From Isoetes taiwanensis (lineage: Eukaryota > Streptophyta > Lycopodiopsida > Isoetales > Isoetaceae): a stretch of 64,000 nucleotides of DNA. Where the stretch lies: NCBI GenBank assembly GCA_021234155.1, contig JAJEKV010000036.1:13285426-13349425 (forward strand), read 5' to 3'. The position numbers were made by a program, and so were the translations under genes. Within the stretch, counting starts at the first letter, position 1, and each line of letters begins with the position of its first letter. A model generated the notes under the pieces. That model was not told where the DNA came from. It worked only from the letters and a program-made list of their open reading frames with translations, and made no database searches. Positions 1-11,551 of this stretch are shown one piece after another.

Positions 1-3000
1 TAAAATGTGACTAAGGTTGAACTCACCTAAATCCTGCATACCTTACATGCTGCAAGAGGCAAGGTACAACTGAAAGGGAAATGATCTTTTGCATGCCAGA
101 GTAACAATTTGAAAACTACAGGAAACCTAATAAATGACCTGCTCTGTCACCTGGTGGAATGAGTTTGTTAAAGTAATCAGCATGACAAAGTCACATTGCA
201 AGCTAGGGCTCACTGCCGCTCTAGTAAGACAGGACGAACTCATCAGTGATTCATCGCTAATGTGCAATGTGCCGAGATGTGGTGTCTAATAACAAAGGCA
301 TCTTATGCAGAATATTTGAAGAAAGAGAACAATCAACATGTTAATACAATCTATTGAACCATGTATACTGCCTCTAAGTCGTACAATGATTGCTTGCTTT
401 GGGCTGCACTTTCGTAAATCTCTGTGCACTGGAATTTGTAAATACTGTTCATGTAATGGACAGACCAAATGGGCACTTGTGGACAGTTCATGGTAGTTTT
501 TGGTCCTATTGAGTGTACGTTCAAACACCTTCATATATGATACAAGACATGACGATGCCAAATAGACTAAAGGTTCTATATTAAGTTTGTCATTGATGCT
601 ACAAAACTAGTTTATATTGTTCTCTTCTCTGCCCAATGTGCTTAAACATTATGTAAGCCATGAGTAATGCCCATAATTGCATTTCACATGTCCACTGATA
701 ATGCTCGACATTGCTAGACACAAGTTTTTAATACAAATTATTGAAGATGCCTTTCACATTAAAGTTGATGCGCAATATTAATGGAACCCATACTTCTAGA
801 TTTTATATCTAGAAGATGCAATACATTCACAACCATACTCTATCTAGCAAATCCTTCCATAAATGTTGGAATATTAATAGGATTTCATATCCCCTTTCAT
901 AAATGTTAGAGAATATTAACAGAGTTTATCTAAGAGTTTATCTAGGAAGTTTTCCTTATTTTTAAGTTTTTTATTAAGAAACTTAAATAAAAACAACTTA
1001 CACAATTTTTTGTATGTGCAATCTCAATATTGAACTTGCTTATCTCCTAATTCACCATACATTTTCCAATTTTAGAGCTCGATAAATTTGTACAAAACTT
1101 TTATTGAACTTGAGAGAACAAAATATCTGCGACCACACCCTCGGGCACTGGAAGGCAACCCTTTGTGTTCATTTGGCTCATTTATACATGGCTTTTGCCA
1201 GTGCCATATCTCAGTTGGCATTTTGTGTGGGTTGAGCTATTGCATTCTTGCGGCATTGGTGCTTGTGACATTTAGTTGCAAATCTTCTCTTATATCTCTT
1301 TATGTGGCTAGTTCCATGTACTTGTGTTGACCACCTAGCCATGTTGCCTTTATGTTCTAGGTCCTCATGTATTCAAGACGTTTATATCTTCTATCCTTTG
1401 TCACTATCTTAACTTTATAACTCTACAAGAAAGGGGGTTGATACATTCCGTTCTGATTTATTGGCTTTGTTACAAATGAGTGCTTCATACCTAACTGAAT
1501 ATACTGAATAAATAATGCCTTCACCTGGTATGTTCAAGGCCGCATTTAAATGAGGGTACATGCAATGTGCATGGTCAATTTCACACTGGGATTCTCTTAT
1601 ATCGTGTTGTCATGAATATATCGTAATTGAATGTCATAAGAAGACTGAGTCTTGTTGTTGCCGCCAGTTGGATGCAACCATTTCGGTTGTTGTTGGGCAA
1701 GATTCTAGACTCTTGAGCTGTCAGTTCCAAGTTCTCCTCAAATTGCAAAACTACTTTCAATATAGTTTGTATTTAAAATAAATGCTAGCATAGTTGTTAG
1801 GAACTCATACTTGCATGCTTTCCTAAACACTTGATTGGGTTTTTCAAATGTTTCATAACCATATTTATATAAAGTTGTTGCAAGGGCAGAATTAGTGTCG
1901 ATTCCAAATGATGTGAAAGAGGCCTGGTGGTGAAGAGAAAATGGTATAAAGGTTTAAGATTTCCTTTAAGATTCATTTCAATCCCTTGAGATTGCCTCAA
2001 GGTTTCTTTAGATTTTTTAAATGTTCCATTAGGCTCTCCAGGATCCCTATAGATTCTTCAAGATTCATTTAAATTCTGTAGTTGACTTTCTCTTCAAGAT
2101 TATTTTATTAGATTCTTATATATTCCTTTAGATTTCTTACAATCCCTTAAAATTTCCTCAAGATACCTACAAGAATCTCTAGAGTTGCGCCATAATTGGG
2201 CCATGTAACCACACATTCCTAACCTCCAATATAGTAAGTCATAAACATTTGAATTTGGCTCTGTGAAAGAAGGCAAGGGGTAAGTGGATCGTTGGAGAGA
2301 TAAATGGATCGTTGGAGATCGGGGCAGAGTCTATGGAAGTCTATGGGTTGGTGGTATTGAGGGCCACAAGGTCTGTAAATGGCATGTTATGTTCCCTAGG
2401 ATGTTGGCGTGCCTGAACTAGGTACAGTCCTTATATCTTTATTGTTATTGAGACATAATTCATTTTCTGGTCTATTCATACCACGACCTACAAGCAAAAT
2501 ATGGGAAAGCCATAATAATGTGGAACTCGAAATACTCGAAAAGAAGAATCAAGAGTCCATATGGAGCACAACAATATATGAGAGATCTATAATATAAAAC
2601 TCTAAATACTCGAGAAGAAGAATCAAGAATCTATAGAGAACACAGGAATATGCATATGGTCGTGAGGATGCAAGAAAATATGAGGACTCGATTAAGAATG
2701 GTTCACCACTATGCCGAACCAAAATTAACTGACACCAACCAAGTTAAACGTGCATATTAGAAATGGGATTACTACATCATCGAGGCACTTAAACACACAT
2801 ATTCGAAATGGGATTGTTATATTACCAAAGCACAAATTGGTCCTTTTGTACCATTGGGTACTCTATTCTTAATATTTGTATGCATTCACTAAGAAAATGA
2901 AAGCATGTATTCATACAGGCCCTGTACAATTTCCATTACTAATATAACTAAAAAATCATTCTTCATAAATGGCTAATATGTTTTAGACAAAGATCATAAT

Positions 3001-3229
3001 CACGTCAATCCTAATTGGTCTAGGTACTAAGCCTCTTCCTGGTCCATGTACAATTCATAAACAAAACAAAACAACACAGAACAAAACCCCACGTTCAAAC
3101 CATTAATAAGCCCTGACACATAAAATGACCCAACAAGAACCATGAAAACGAAACGACAACAAGAAACATGAAAACACATTCTTGGGCCACCGTAGGCAAC
3201 CCTCCGTGCGCAGCACCTTGTTTTTTTTG
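1..3229. other. AT-rich intergenic DNA without a recognisable gene
   Basis: Both strands show only short reading frames with no family signature. The stretch holds degenerate short repeats, for example many variants of a TTCCTTTAGATT-like unit at about 1930-2190. It also holds a 74-bp tandem duplication at 2524-2671 and a short duplicated phrase containing GAAATGGGATT at about 2750-2830. I see nothing that looks like an exon, RNA gene or intact transposon. Confidence 0.6.
2524..2671. repeat. 74-bp tandem duplication
   Basis: Two adjacent copies begin at 2524 and 2598. Both contain the phrase AATACTCGA(A/G)AAGAAGAATC followed by a similar stretch ending in an AACA(C/A)AGGAATA-like sequence. 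The copies differ at several positions, so the duplication is not recent. No function is evident. Confidence 0.7.
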
Positions 3230-3685
3230 GCAATTCCCCTTTCACTCAATCCCCTTTTATTTGAAAATACTCTAATATTCATAAATAATCCTCTGTTACA
3301 TAGTAATCCCCGTTTTGGACCAGTCCCTCTTTCTTAAGAATACCCCAATCCATCTGCAAATTCCCCTTTATCCCAATCTCTCTTTTTGAAAATACCACGA
3401 TGTGCATTTGCAATTCCCTATTTCTATTAATTCCCCCCATTAGGATATACCCTTTTTGTACAAGAATCCTCTGTTTCTACTAATTTTCCCTCGTAGCTAC
3501 TAATTTCCCCCATTAGGATACACCCTTTTTGTTCAAGAATCCGCTGTTTCCAGTAATTTCCCCCCATAGTATATACCCTTTTATTCCAAAATTCTCCATT
3601 GCAAAGAAAATAACCCGTTGCTCTCAAGTCCCCCGGTTCCTCAATGGGGGATTTTCCAGGGGATTTAGGCACTTTTTTCGTTGTG
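3230..3685. repeat. Interspersed repeat rich in AATTCCCC / GAAAATAC units, copy 1
   Basis: The segment is built of degenerate units alternating AATTCCCC(C/T)TTT with TTGAAAATAC(T/C)C and ends with a CTCAAGTCCCC-GGTTCCTCAATGGGGGA phrase. The same order of units and the same closing phrase recur at 42085-42640. Copy 1 stops at TTTTTCGTTGTG and is followed by a different repeat. Copy 2 continues with CTATGTTCTTTGTG, so copy 1 appears to have been interrupted. The repeat class is unknown. Confidence 0.65.
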
Positions 3686-4110
3686 ACTGGTCAAGTGTTG
3701 GATTTGCATGTCTTGTTCAAAAAGTGAGTGTTGCATAAGTTTTTTGAGTTGAGGAATTGTTGTAAAGCCATATCTTATTATCTTATGGCCTTCATACGCA
3801 GAAATAAGAGAACAAGCAACCATATATGAAAGGGCTACCTTTGTTAAAAAAAAGGGTACCTCGGAAAAGTCCCTACAGAATCGACCTTTTTTATAGAAGA
3901 AAAAAAAAAAGAAAGAATGATTTTTATCGTCCACTGAGACCAATCGGCCTATGGGATCCAGAAGGAGCACAACCACCTTATTACTGTATAGAAAAATAGG
4001 GGATAAAATGGATTTTTAGAATCAGGGTTTTTGGCCACAATTCCCTTTTCCTCATTTGTAAGATAATATCCTCTGGCCTTAGTGTCACAATCACCCATTC
4101 AAAAATTGTA
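3686..4110. repeat. Interspersed repeat (family E), copy interrupted by a LINE fragment
   Basis: This stretch, beginning ACTGGTCAAGTGTTGG, matches the DNA on the two sides of the retrotransposon: 11455-11551 on the left and 34217-34455 on the right. It is therefore an approximate pre-insertion version of that locus. It carries an extra 88 bp at 3899-3986 that the other copy lacks. The right boundary is uncertain because similarity fades after the phrase CCCATTCAAAAATTG. Confidence 0.75.
3899..3986 (-). mobile_element. 88-bp 5'-truncated LINE insertion with 7-bp target duplication
   Basis: TATAGAA occurs at 3892-3898 and again at 3987-3993. The paralogous locus near 34330 has it only once, with nothing between. 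Inside, 3929-3962 matches the 3' end of the LINE at 34680-34715 (shared phrase GAGACCAATCGG). The outer left edge is a homopurine run on the plus strand, which corresponds to a pyrimidine-rich 3' tail on the minus strand. This is the signature of target-primed reverse transcription of a very short LINE 3' end. Confidence 0.7.
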
Positions 4111-4431
4111 TATTCACTAGTAAATGTGTGCCCGGCGTTGCCGCGCATAAGTAGGACGTGTATTTTCAGGCCTTGTGACAACAAAGCCGGTATAATTGCG
4201 GAGTGCCACGACAGTCTCATGATATCGAGACAAAAAGTCTAAGGATTAATCGACTCATCTGTAAGTAGTAGTATCCACATCTCTTATCCATCTCTTTCTA
4301 TCACATTAACGTCTAATAATGGTGCTTTGACAATGATAGCGCATTCAGGTTATCAATTTGAAAACGCATTTGGATCGACTACATTTAAGGACAACTAATT
4401 AAGTAGTCCATGTTAGAATGTGAAAGTGTCT

Positions 4432-4441
4432 GCTAGAGTTC
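4432..4441. repeat. Left target-site duplication of the MULE-like element
   Basis: GCTAGAGTTC here is repeated exactly at 8405-8414, just outside the opposite inverted terminus. Confidence 0.8.
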
Positions 4442-4484
4442 CGAAGGAAATATTGGCTCCGGAATTGGACTTGGATTCCAGAAA

Positions 4485-4690
4485 ACCCTACGTCGAATAC
4501 GCCCCTGTTTTGATCTGCAGGTCGAATAAGCCCCTGTTTTGATCTGAAACTACATCTGATCTGATAAAGAAATCTGGCAAGGGGGTATTCGGTCCGCCAA
4601 ATCAACCATTGCAATCTGTGAACTAAATACGCCCTTTCAATCTGCAGGTCGAATAATCTGGTTTAATATGCAGGTCGAATACTCTGGTTT
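4485..4690. repeat. Left subterminal repeat cluster of the MULE-like element
   Basis: Four to five copies of GTCGAATA followed by CGCCCC, AGCCCC or a CTGGTTT phrase occur here, separated by GATCTGCAG-like spacers. The reverse complement (GGGGTATTCGAC) is the repeated motif inside the right end at 8097-8365. Matching subterminal repeats in opposite orientation support the two ends belonging to one element. Confidence 0.7.
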
Positions 4691-6049
4691 GACACTCAAA
4701 ACCGATGGTGCTCTTTCCACCGCCAGGCTACAAGCAGAAGCTTCCCTTTGCGCCATTTTGAATGCAAGCGGGCACCCTTTTCGGATCTGGGGGCTGTTTG
4801 TATAATGCAGTCTACCCCGGATCTAACATGTTCCCCTCTGCCTCGAAGAATTTGCCACTCTTGCATTGCTCTGTAAGCCTGCTTTCTGCCATTATATATT
4901 TGCCCCATTTCTTTTGGCTCTGCCCCTTGTGTCAGAGCATCGTTTGCTTGCCTTCCAGCAGCATCCCATTTGGCCGTTTGGGCGGTTCTTAGGGGCAAAT
5001 CCAGAAGTGTGCTGTTCGATTTCGCCCTGTTTTGTTCTAGATCTAGACTCCTGAAGAAGGGATTGGTGTTAATTTTTGGTGGGCAGTTAGTCCTTTTGCC
5101 GCCAAAATAGTGTTTCTCGTGACCCTTAAATCTGCTTCTATTGGGCGTAATTGCGAAAAGGCCTTGTAATTCGTCTCTCTTCGCAACAACGGCCTTGTTT
5201 CCAGACAATTATAAGGAGAAGCAGATTTTGTGGCAAATGTAGGTGATTCTTCGGGGAGTTCAAAGCACAAAAAACACTCTTCAGGGCCTTCAACCTTGAG
5301 TTATTGTTCTAACAGGTAATTTCAGAAGCTTGAAGTACCTCCGTCTCTAAGATTTGGGGCATTGTCCATGTTCAAGTAATGCTCTGAAAGGGGACAAGAG
5401 CGATGCATATACATTTTACGTTGATTGTTAGAAAGTTTGTATGCGTACTTAAATTGGCGTCCCGGGTTAGATTTCAACGTCTGATTGGTTGTAAATTGTA
5501 ATAGAATGTATGCAGTACTAAGGAATTGGTCTCAATTTGGAAAGCTCCTTTTATAAAAGTTCTTCACCTTCACATAATACTGCATTCATTCCAGAATTGG
5601 AGAGTGCTGAGTAGGTTTCCCAATGAGCCATCGTCTTGGTTTTGTTGGCTCTTTTTTTTGGTTGAAATTAAGTGGGCCGTTGGATAGAGCATTTTTTTGC
5701 CAAAGACTTATTTGAACGGCCTGATTTGGAGCAGCCAGAATTGGAATGTCCAAAAAGAGGAGAACTTGCAGCCTACGTTTTTCTAGAAAAAAGTTGGAGG
5801 AGCTCCGTCTCACGAGGAACCGCTGGAGGAGGTCCAAGTCAGCAAATTCATGGTGGTGGGATTACAGGCTTTCCACCCATTTCACTCTGCCGTAATTCTT
5901 GGATACCTGCATGGATTGTTTTGCTCCTTGCTCTTTAAGCTTCCTCCATTCTTTTATTTCCTGCAAAAAATTAAATGCATGATTGTGAAAAAGCTTTCCT
6001 GACCCTGTAAAGCATTGGCACAACAGAAAAGATGAGGTGGGGTACATAT

Positions 6050-6358
6050 CGATGCCACGCCCATTCTTTGCGTCAATTCTACAGAGAATGCAACATCTAT
6101 GGAATGGTGGATGTTATATTCCGCAATGCTGCAGCAGTGTTCGAATCCTGCGCCCTAATTGGAAGAATTTTGCTGTGGAATCAAAAAGTCCTCTCTACAC
6201 TGCGCAGGGAAGAACAGACCCAAATCAAAACACCGGATTTTTGTTCCAGGGCTGCACCATAAATTCTGTGATGGAATTAAGAACCCTAAAAAATCAGATC
6301 GGCAGCTATTTGTGTCGGCCATGGAAGAATTACTCGAAGGTTGTGTATTCAAGTTGCT
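6050..6358 (+). pseudogene. Pectinesterase (pectin methylesterase) fragment
   Basis: Pectin methylesterases demethylate cell-wall homogalacturonan. The first part reads HSLRQFYREC-NIYGMVDVIF-RNAA, matching the conserved block that carries a catalytic Asp (here in VDVIF). After a frame change near 6180 it reads TAQGRTDPNQNTG and then YLCRPWKNYSKVVY, matching the block with the conserved Arg of GRPWK. The central Gly of IFGNAA is replaced by Arg and the Gly of LGRPWK by Cys. The normal spacing between the two blocks is shortened. Only about 100 codons of a ~300-residue catalytic domain remain, so it cannot make an active enzyme. It lies inside the MULE-like element and is best read as captured, decayed host sequence. 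Family identity is fairly sure; exact ends are not. Confidence 0.75.
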
Positions 6359-6416
6359 TTGAATCTAGCAGCAGGAATCCTACAAGTTGCTTTGAATCTA
6401 GCAGCAGGAATCCTGC
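6351..6416. repeat. 33-bp tandem duplication at the end of the pectinesterase fragment
   Basis: Two copies, beginning at 6351 and 6384, of a unit starting AAGTTGCTTTGAATCTAGCA. The period is a multiple of three, so the duplication repeats eleven codons in frame. Confidence 0.8.
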
Positions 6417-6678
6417 AGGGTGCAGGGTGGTTTTCATGGAACGGAGATTTTGGATTGAGTACTTTGTTTGTTGCAGAGTATTCTTGCCAGGACCATAGAT
6501 AGATTGATGCCAAGTGTACGGCAGTGAACTTCTTATTTCATGTCCATGGTTGAATTCAACGACTCAGGTTTTTTACTAAGGAAAAAAACAAAGCGATTAG
6601 GATGGGATTACCAATTAGGATTTTATAATTGGAGAGTGCTAAAAGATGTTTAGTGCTAGGGAACCGCTTGGTTGGAGG

Positions 6679-6764
6679 GGTTTCCGGCGGGAAACCCGGG
6701 CGCTGGCGTCGCGGCGGCGTTAGCCGCGAGCGGCGGCGCCGCTGCCGGTTTCCCGCCGGAAACC
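6679..6764. repeat. GC-rich perfect hairpin inside the MULE-like element
   Basis: GGTTTCCGGCGGGAAACC at 6679-6696 is the exact reverse complement of 6747-6764, with about 50 bp of very GC-rich sequence between. Each arm is itself nearly palindromic (GGTTTCC...GGAAACC). Base composition contrasts strongly with the AT-rich surroundings, which suggests a separate origin such as a 5'-UTR or CpG-rich promoter captured by the element. Confidence 0.7.
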
Positions 6765-6783
6765 CCGAGAACCAGGCGGCTCC

Positions 6784-7706
6784 CTCACGTAAGCCACCGG
6801 AAAGCGAAATTCCGGTGACAAGGCAGAAAAAGTCTTTTTTTTTCCAGCTGTACGTTTTTTTTCTCTTTCTTTCTGCGCCCGGCTATGGCGGAGCTCCGGA
6901 GCTTCGCCCATGGCGCTCTCCATGCTCGTCAAGGCGCTTGCGTTCGTGTCGAGTTTTCAGAGGTTTTGATGGTCGAGGCTATATGTCTGGCAGTTTTTCT
7001 TTTGAAATAGTGCAGTTCTGGAGCTCAGTTCCGGTGTTTTTGATGTTTTACATGTTCTTGAGTTTCGGTGGCAGTATAGCATGATTTTTTCCCTTGCAAT
7101 GGATATTTTGTGAGAAAGATCGGCCATGCAGAGTTTGTGAGGAAGAATGCCCAAGAAAGATCGGCCATGCAGAGTTTGTGAGGAAGAATGCCCAAGAAAG
7201 ATCGGCCATGCAGAGTTTGTGCTTCCTTAACTATTCTTGCAGAGATGGGCGGCGTTTGCAGAGATTTTGTTCACGTATTTGATATTTCTTGCATCTTGTT
7301 TTTTCCTCTAGCGGCAGAGACAAGCAAAAGAGGTCATGATCACCGCAAGGAACAGATATCAGGAAGCCTGAGGCTCCAGTTACAACGAAAATGTATTTTC
7401 TTACTCAATAGATCAGTGTAACCATTTGCTAAAGGCAAATACAGGCTGCAGTAAAATGTATGTTTGAAGCTTTTTATACAAATATTTTGTCTGTGTTAGT
7501 GTTTGATTATTTGAATCAGTAAATATGAGTGATCTGTGCTGTGATTTGAAATGGAGAGGATTTTGAATCTATAATATGAACTCAATTTAATTGAAGTTGT
7601 GGCGGTGCTGTAAGCGGCGCCGCCAGAAACCACCAGGGAAAAAAATACCTGTTTTAAACAAACACAAAAAAGCGAGAAATTTCGCTTTCCGGTGGTTTAC
7701 GTTGAG
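6784..7706. repeat. Inverted-repeat pair enclosing about 0.9 kb
   Basis: About 28 bp at 6784-6811, including CCACCGGAAAGCGAAATT, recur as the reverse complement at 7677-7706. Between them lies the 41-bp tandem repeat. The pair could be the inverted arms of a small nested element or the relic of an inverted duplication. No target duplication was found. Confidence 0.55.
7114..7221. repeat. 41-bp tandem repeat, nearly three copies
   Basis: Copies begin at 7114, 7155 and 7196, each starting GAAAGATCGGCCATGCAGAG. The first two appear identical and the third breaks off after GAGTTTGTG. The period is not a multiple of three, so each copy shifts frame and is unlikely to encode a repeated peptide. 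Confidence 0.85.
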
Positions 7707-7854
7707 ATAGCTGTCCGCAAACACAGGCAACAAATGTGTGGCTATGTCGTTATTTGGTTGGTAATCTATATCTGCAAACATCTTATTATAAGTTTTGTTT
7801 GGATAGATCTAGCAAGTGACCATACGTTTCTCAACATGACATACTCAGAAGCCA

Positions 7855-8049
7855 ATGGATGGTGTATTTGGTAGATCAATTCTAGTGACAAGGGGTGCAG
7901 GATATATTGGGAGCCACTATGCTCTGCAGCTGCTCTTGGCAGGTTATAGAGTGGTGATTGTTGACAATTTGTCAAAGTCGTCTGAAGAGGCAATAAACCG
8001 TGTGAAGTACCTAGCAGGTGAACGAGGCAGTAACCTTAGCTTCTACAAG
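7855..8049 (+). pseudogene. UDP-glucose 4-epimerase, isolated first exon
   Basis: The 65 codons encode the N-terminal NAD-binding part of a plant UDP-glucose/galactose 4-epimerase (short-chain dehydrogenase, extended type). Visible blocks are ILVTRGAGYIGSH, then VVIVDNLSKSSEEAI, RVKYLAGERG and LSFYK. The family motif is TGGAGYIGSH; here the first Gly is Arg and the Thr after His is Tyr, which should hurt NAD binding. The exon ends at AAG followed by GTATGT, a good splice donor at about the position expected for the first intron. No second exon was found in the next 3 kb. The exon lies just inside the right end of the MULE-like element, so it is probably a captured first exon. Identity is strong; being non-functional is inferred. 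Confidence 0.85.
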
Positions 8050-8096
8050 GTATGTGACAATTTTAGATCAGCCATATATAATTTATATAAACAATA

Positions 8097-8365
8097 AGGT
8101 GGGGTATTCGACTTGTGGGATAAGCAAGGGGTATTCGACTTGCACAATACATGCCTTATTTTAGACGAGCCTAATACCCCCTGGGTATTCCACTTGTCTA
8201 ATGCATGGATGAGTTTAGATGATTCTCCATTTTGAGGGACAAGAAATGGGAGGTATTTGACTTGCCTAATATCAACCCAAAATTGGGGGTATTCGACTTG
8301 TGGAATAAGTGTGCACGCCGAAAACACGAGTCTAATACCCCCTATTCCACGAGTCTAATACCTCC
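8097..8365. repeat. Right subterminal repeat cluster of the MULE-like element
   Basis: Several copies of GGTATTCGACTTG(T/C) and variants occur, the last two in opposite orientation (CGAGTCTAATACC). They fall within the presumed first intron of the epimerase fragment and mirror the motif at 4485-4690. Confidence 0.75.
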
Positions 8366-8404
8366 CTGGAATCCAAGTCCAAATCGGGAGCCAATAAATG
8401 CAGC

Positions 8405-8414
8405 GCTAGAGTTC
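8405..8414. repeat. Right target-site duplication of the MULE-like element
   Basis: Exact direct copy of GCTAGAGTTC at 4432-4441, abutting the right terminal inverted repeat. Confidence 0.8.
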
Positions 8415-11400
8415 TTTTTTATGTACTTTCACTCGTTGAATAACCACGTGCATAGAAAAAAATTTCAAATAGTGCAAACTTATGTGTATTACATTTCCTG
8501 CTAACGTTACCTTCAATAACATACGATGGTTAATTGCATCTAAGACATTGAATATTTTTGGGTAGGTGCTCAATAGTGGATCAGAACAATGACAATGCAG
8601 CATAACAAATATAATTCTTATCCACTTGGTCAAAAATACCAATCACATTTGGAAAATAGAGGGCATTTGAAAATGGAATGAAATGCAAAACACCAGTACC
8701 TCAGCCTATCTTTGTGCAAAAGAAGGAACTAATTTTTTAAGATAGCAACAAAATGCTAGAGAACAGTTCAAAATGCTACATTCTAGATTATTTAATCTAT
8801 ATTAAAAAGCATGGATAAATAAATCTCACTTTACCTGATCACTCCAAACGACCTGCTCCAAACCAGTTGACTAAACTTTCATTCCTCAGTGGATTAAGAA
8901 ACCAATAAGCTGAGTCAAATTAAAATAGAGGGCTAAAATAGAGGGCACATCATTTGATTGGACTAAAATAAAGGGCACATGATTTGCTACGGTGGATTGT
9001 GGCTCTACAGACTTAACATGTTTCACATTGATAATGATTGGGGAGAAAGGGCATATTACAAAGCTCTTCGCCTTCAAGTGGAATATTGCAAGTAAGTGTT
9101 ACAAAGCTAAAGCTTCTATAGTAAGAACGTAGGCTGCCTCGTTATGCATTTCTTCATTGACATTAGATTGCAGGTGATGTTTGACAGAAACTATTACTGA
9201 CAACCAGAAAGAGCCATCTGGATCAAGCCAATCTATCTTCACTTATTGGTCTCAAGTTTACAAACATTGATTGATTTGTTTTAGCACAAATGCTATGCTC
9301 TATGTTTTAAAATAACATGGCAAAATTTTACTTTTAATGGCAGTATACGTGGAAAATAAGCATATAGCTTCAGTTGGTGGTAGTAATTTGGTAATTCCTG
9401 TATAATCCAGTTTGGATCAATTTTCGCTTTTTACAATGCATAAGGTAAACATGTGGCTAACATATCATACGTTGAACCACATATAATTATAGCAATGTAT
9501 GAATGTTCATGGAAATTCCTGTTGAATCTAGAGTTTGTATTGTAGGCCCAAATCTTGACTTGTTTACTAGGTAACTTTAAGTATACAATCAAACATGACA
9601 TTACATATCTGTAACAATGTATTCCAAATGCAATTTATTAACAGTGGGAGGTAATACATGTGTTTTGTTCATAATACATTTGTAATGAAGAGTAAATGCA
9701 AACAATTCCAAATATATATGTATCTGCTAATAACTTGAAGCAAATTATACATCATTATAAATTCATTGGAGCTCAACTATTTGCAACCCTATTCATATCA
9801 ACAGCTCCTTTATTCTCTAGTCTGCACTTGATGACTCTTCAATGAAGATCTCTCCCATGCGTAACTAATCTAACAATTACAGTAACATAAAAGGGCAACA
9901 TAAATCACAAAGATGCAGATGCCCCAGAATATGCCATGCCAAGTCCTAAAAAAAGGGTTTGTGCCTCGACATAACAGAATATAGAAATTAAACATTGGAC
10001 AAATTTATGCCCAAAATGTAACATTCAGGCCACATTTTATGGTTGCTGGGAGAAGAATAAAAATCATTAAGTTAAATCAGCAAAGTCAAATGATTTATAG
10101 CTGTAAATCTTAGCACAAAAATATATCCAAGACCTATCAGATGTCATAACTATGGCAAGCCAGATCAGAAGTGTTAGACTAAATCTAAAAAAAGAAGAAC
10201 GCCTTGCATGGGATATTGAAAATCCAAGTGTAGCCAAGCAATGGACATGCACATAAGCCAAACAAATATGAATGAGAAATAGAATAGCAACACCAATTCA
10301 TAGACAAATATACTGCAGGAACAGTGCTCCTATATGATTTAAAAGTCCTCGGGATTTGCCTTAACCAAGTAGAAATTTGCGATTTTGCCTTCTTTCTAGG
10401 TTTCCTTATACTGCATATATTCACAGATATGGCCAGCTAAACTCAAATATCAATCACATACAAAGACCTAACTCCCTAATTAGAAGAAAAACAAATCATA
10501 GAAAGCTGCTCGAGGCGTTTGAATCTTTGAATCTTGAATCCTTGCATGCAGGAATCAGCTAAGCTTTAATCCTTATAGCTTGTAACTAAGAAATAGAAAA
10601 TGATTCATGTACTAAATGGTTCCAGCGCATGAAACAACCTATGCTGGGCATAAATTAAATGCTACATACCTAGTTTTGCAATTTAATCTTCAATATAGAA
10701 AAAAATAACCCTTGCATCAGTTGGAGGCATATATTTTAACGCCTTGAAATCCCTTATAAGGCAACACTGTAGCTATTTGTATATACGTTGTTCATGGACA
10801 TGCTAGTAGCAGGACCTCAATATATAGATTGAACATGAGAAGGACCAATGTTCTTCTTGAAGTCCTTGTCCCAGACCATAATATGACTTCACTCTGCAAG
10901 CAAACAGTAGGAATAACAAATTATGCAAATATTAGAAGGGAATAAATATAGACTAACGAAAACTTGTCCAAAAAAAAAGGGGGAGGAAAATAGGGGTAAC
11001 CTTTAGAGGCAGAAAATATGATTGCCCTTAGCATACATACGCCTTGCATGGCTTGGCAGAATAGATATGAGTCTTTGAATATGAACATATCACATGTTTG
11101 TTTGTTGCCACAACTCCTCTCCAGCCTATGAAAGGTGGCTCAAAACTAGTTAGCGTGCAAGAATCGTACAAAAATATACGGACGAAGAAAATCTGATTGC
11201 ACAGAATGGCCAAACCTGATTGCACAGAATGGCCACCACAAAGATAATTTCGTAAGAATTTCATATGCATGAGCACTGCAATGTTACCAAGGCATCCACA
11301 CCTCCATAAAGTGCTTGTAATGCATTTTATCAAATATAAATCTCATAAATGGACTTCTCATTATTAAACTGTTTAAGAAGCAATGACATCCATAAGCATT

Positions 11401-11454
11401 TTTCACATTTCTATTTCGGCAGGAGTCGAATTGATCACATAAGAGTTTGCAATA
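8415..11454. other. Intergenic DNA, no gene recognised
   Basis: AT-rich sequence with stops in all frames. A short phrase (AATAGAGGGC) repeats near 8925-8975, and an 18-bp phrase ending in CACAGAATGGCC is duplicated at about 11196-11233. I see no exon, RNA gene or element ends. Confidence 0.55.
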
Positions 11455-11551
11455 ACTGGTCAAGTGTTGGATTTGCATGTCTTGTTAAAAAAGTGAGTGT
11501 TGCATACTTAAGTTTTTTGAGTTGAGGAATTGTTGTAAAGCCATATCCTAT
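11455..11551. repeat. Left half of family-E repeat, split by the retrotransposon
   Basis: This matches 3686-3778 and continues without loss on the other side of the retrotransposon at 34217. It ends with CCTAT (11547-11551), the left target-site duplication. Confidence 0.8.

Larger units (their letters stand above)
4442..8404. mobile_element. Pack-MULE-like transposon carrying plant gene fragments
   Basis: The element is bounded by inverted repeats at 4442-4481 and 8366-8404. Read from each end they share TATTGGCTCC and then TTGGACTTGGATTCCAG, with a few mismatches between. The 10-bp sequence GCTAGAGTTC lies directly outside both ends (4432-4441 and 8405-8414), as a target duplication should. 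A 9-10 bp duplication with long terminal inverted repeats is typical of Mutator-like elements. The interior has no transposase but has a pectinesterase fragment and a UDP-glucose 4-epimerase exon, which fits a Pack-MULE that captured host sequence. Subterminal repeats of a GTCGAATA / TATTCGAC motif lie inside both ends. Superfamily assignment is inferred from structure only. Confidence 0.8.

Noticed and set aside
4696-5208. A 170-codon minus-strand frame inside the MULE-like element
   Set aside because: It has no family signature, low-complexity composition, and sits in a stretch that looks like an untranslated or promoter region of captured host DNA. Length alone is not enough.
9171-9200. 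Second exon of the epimerase gene near 9.17 kb, where a CAG/GT-like acceptor occurs
   Set aside because: The sequence after it stops within eight codons and has no match to the next conserved block of the family.
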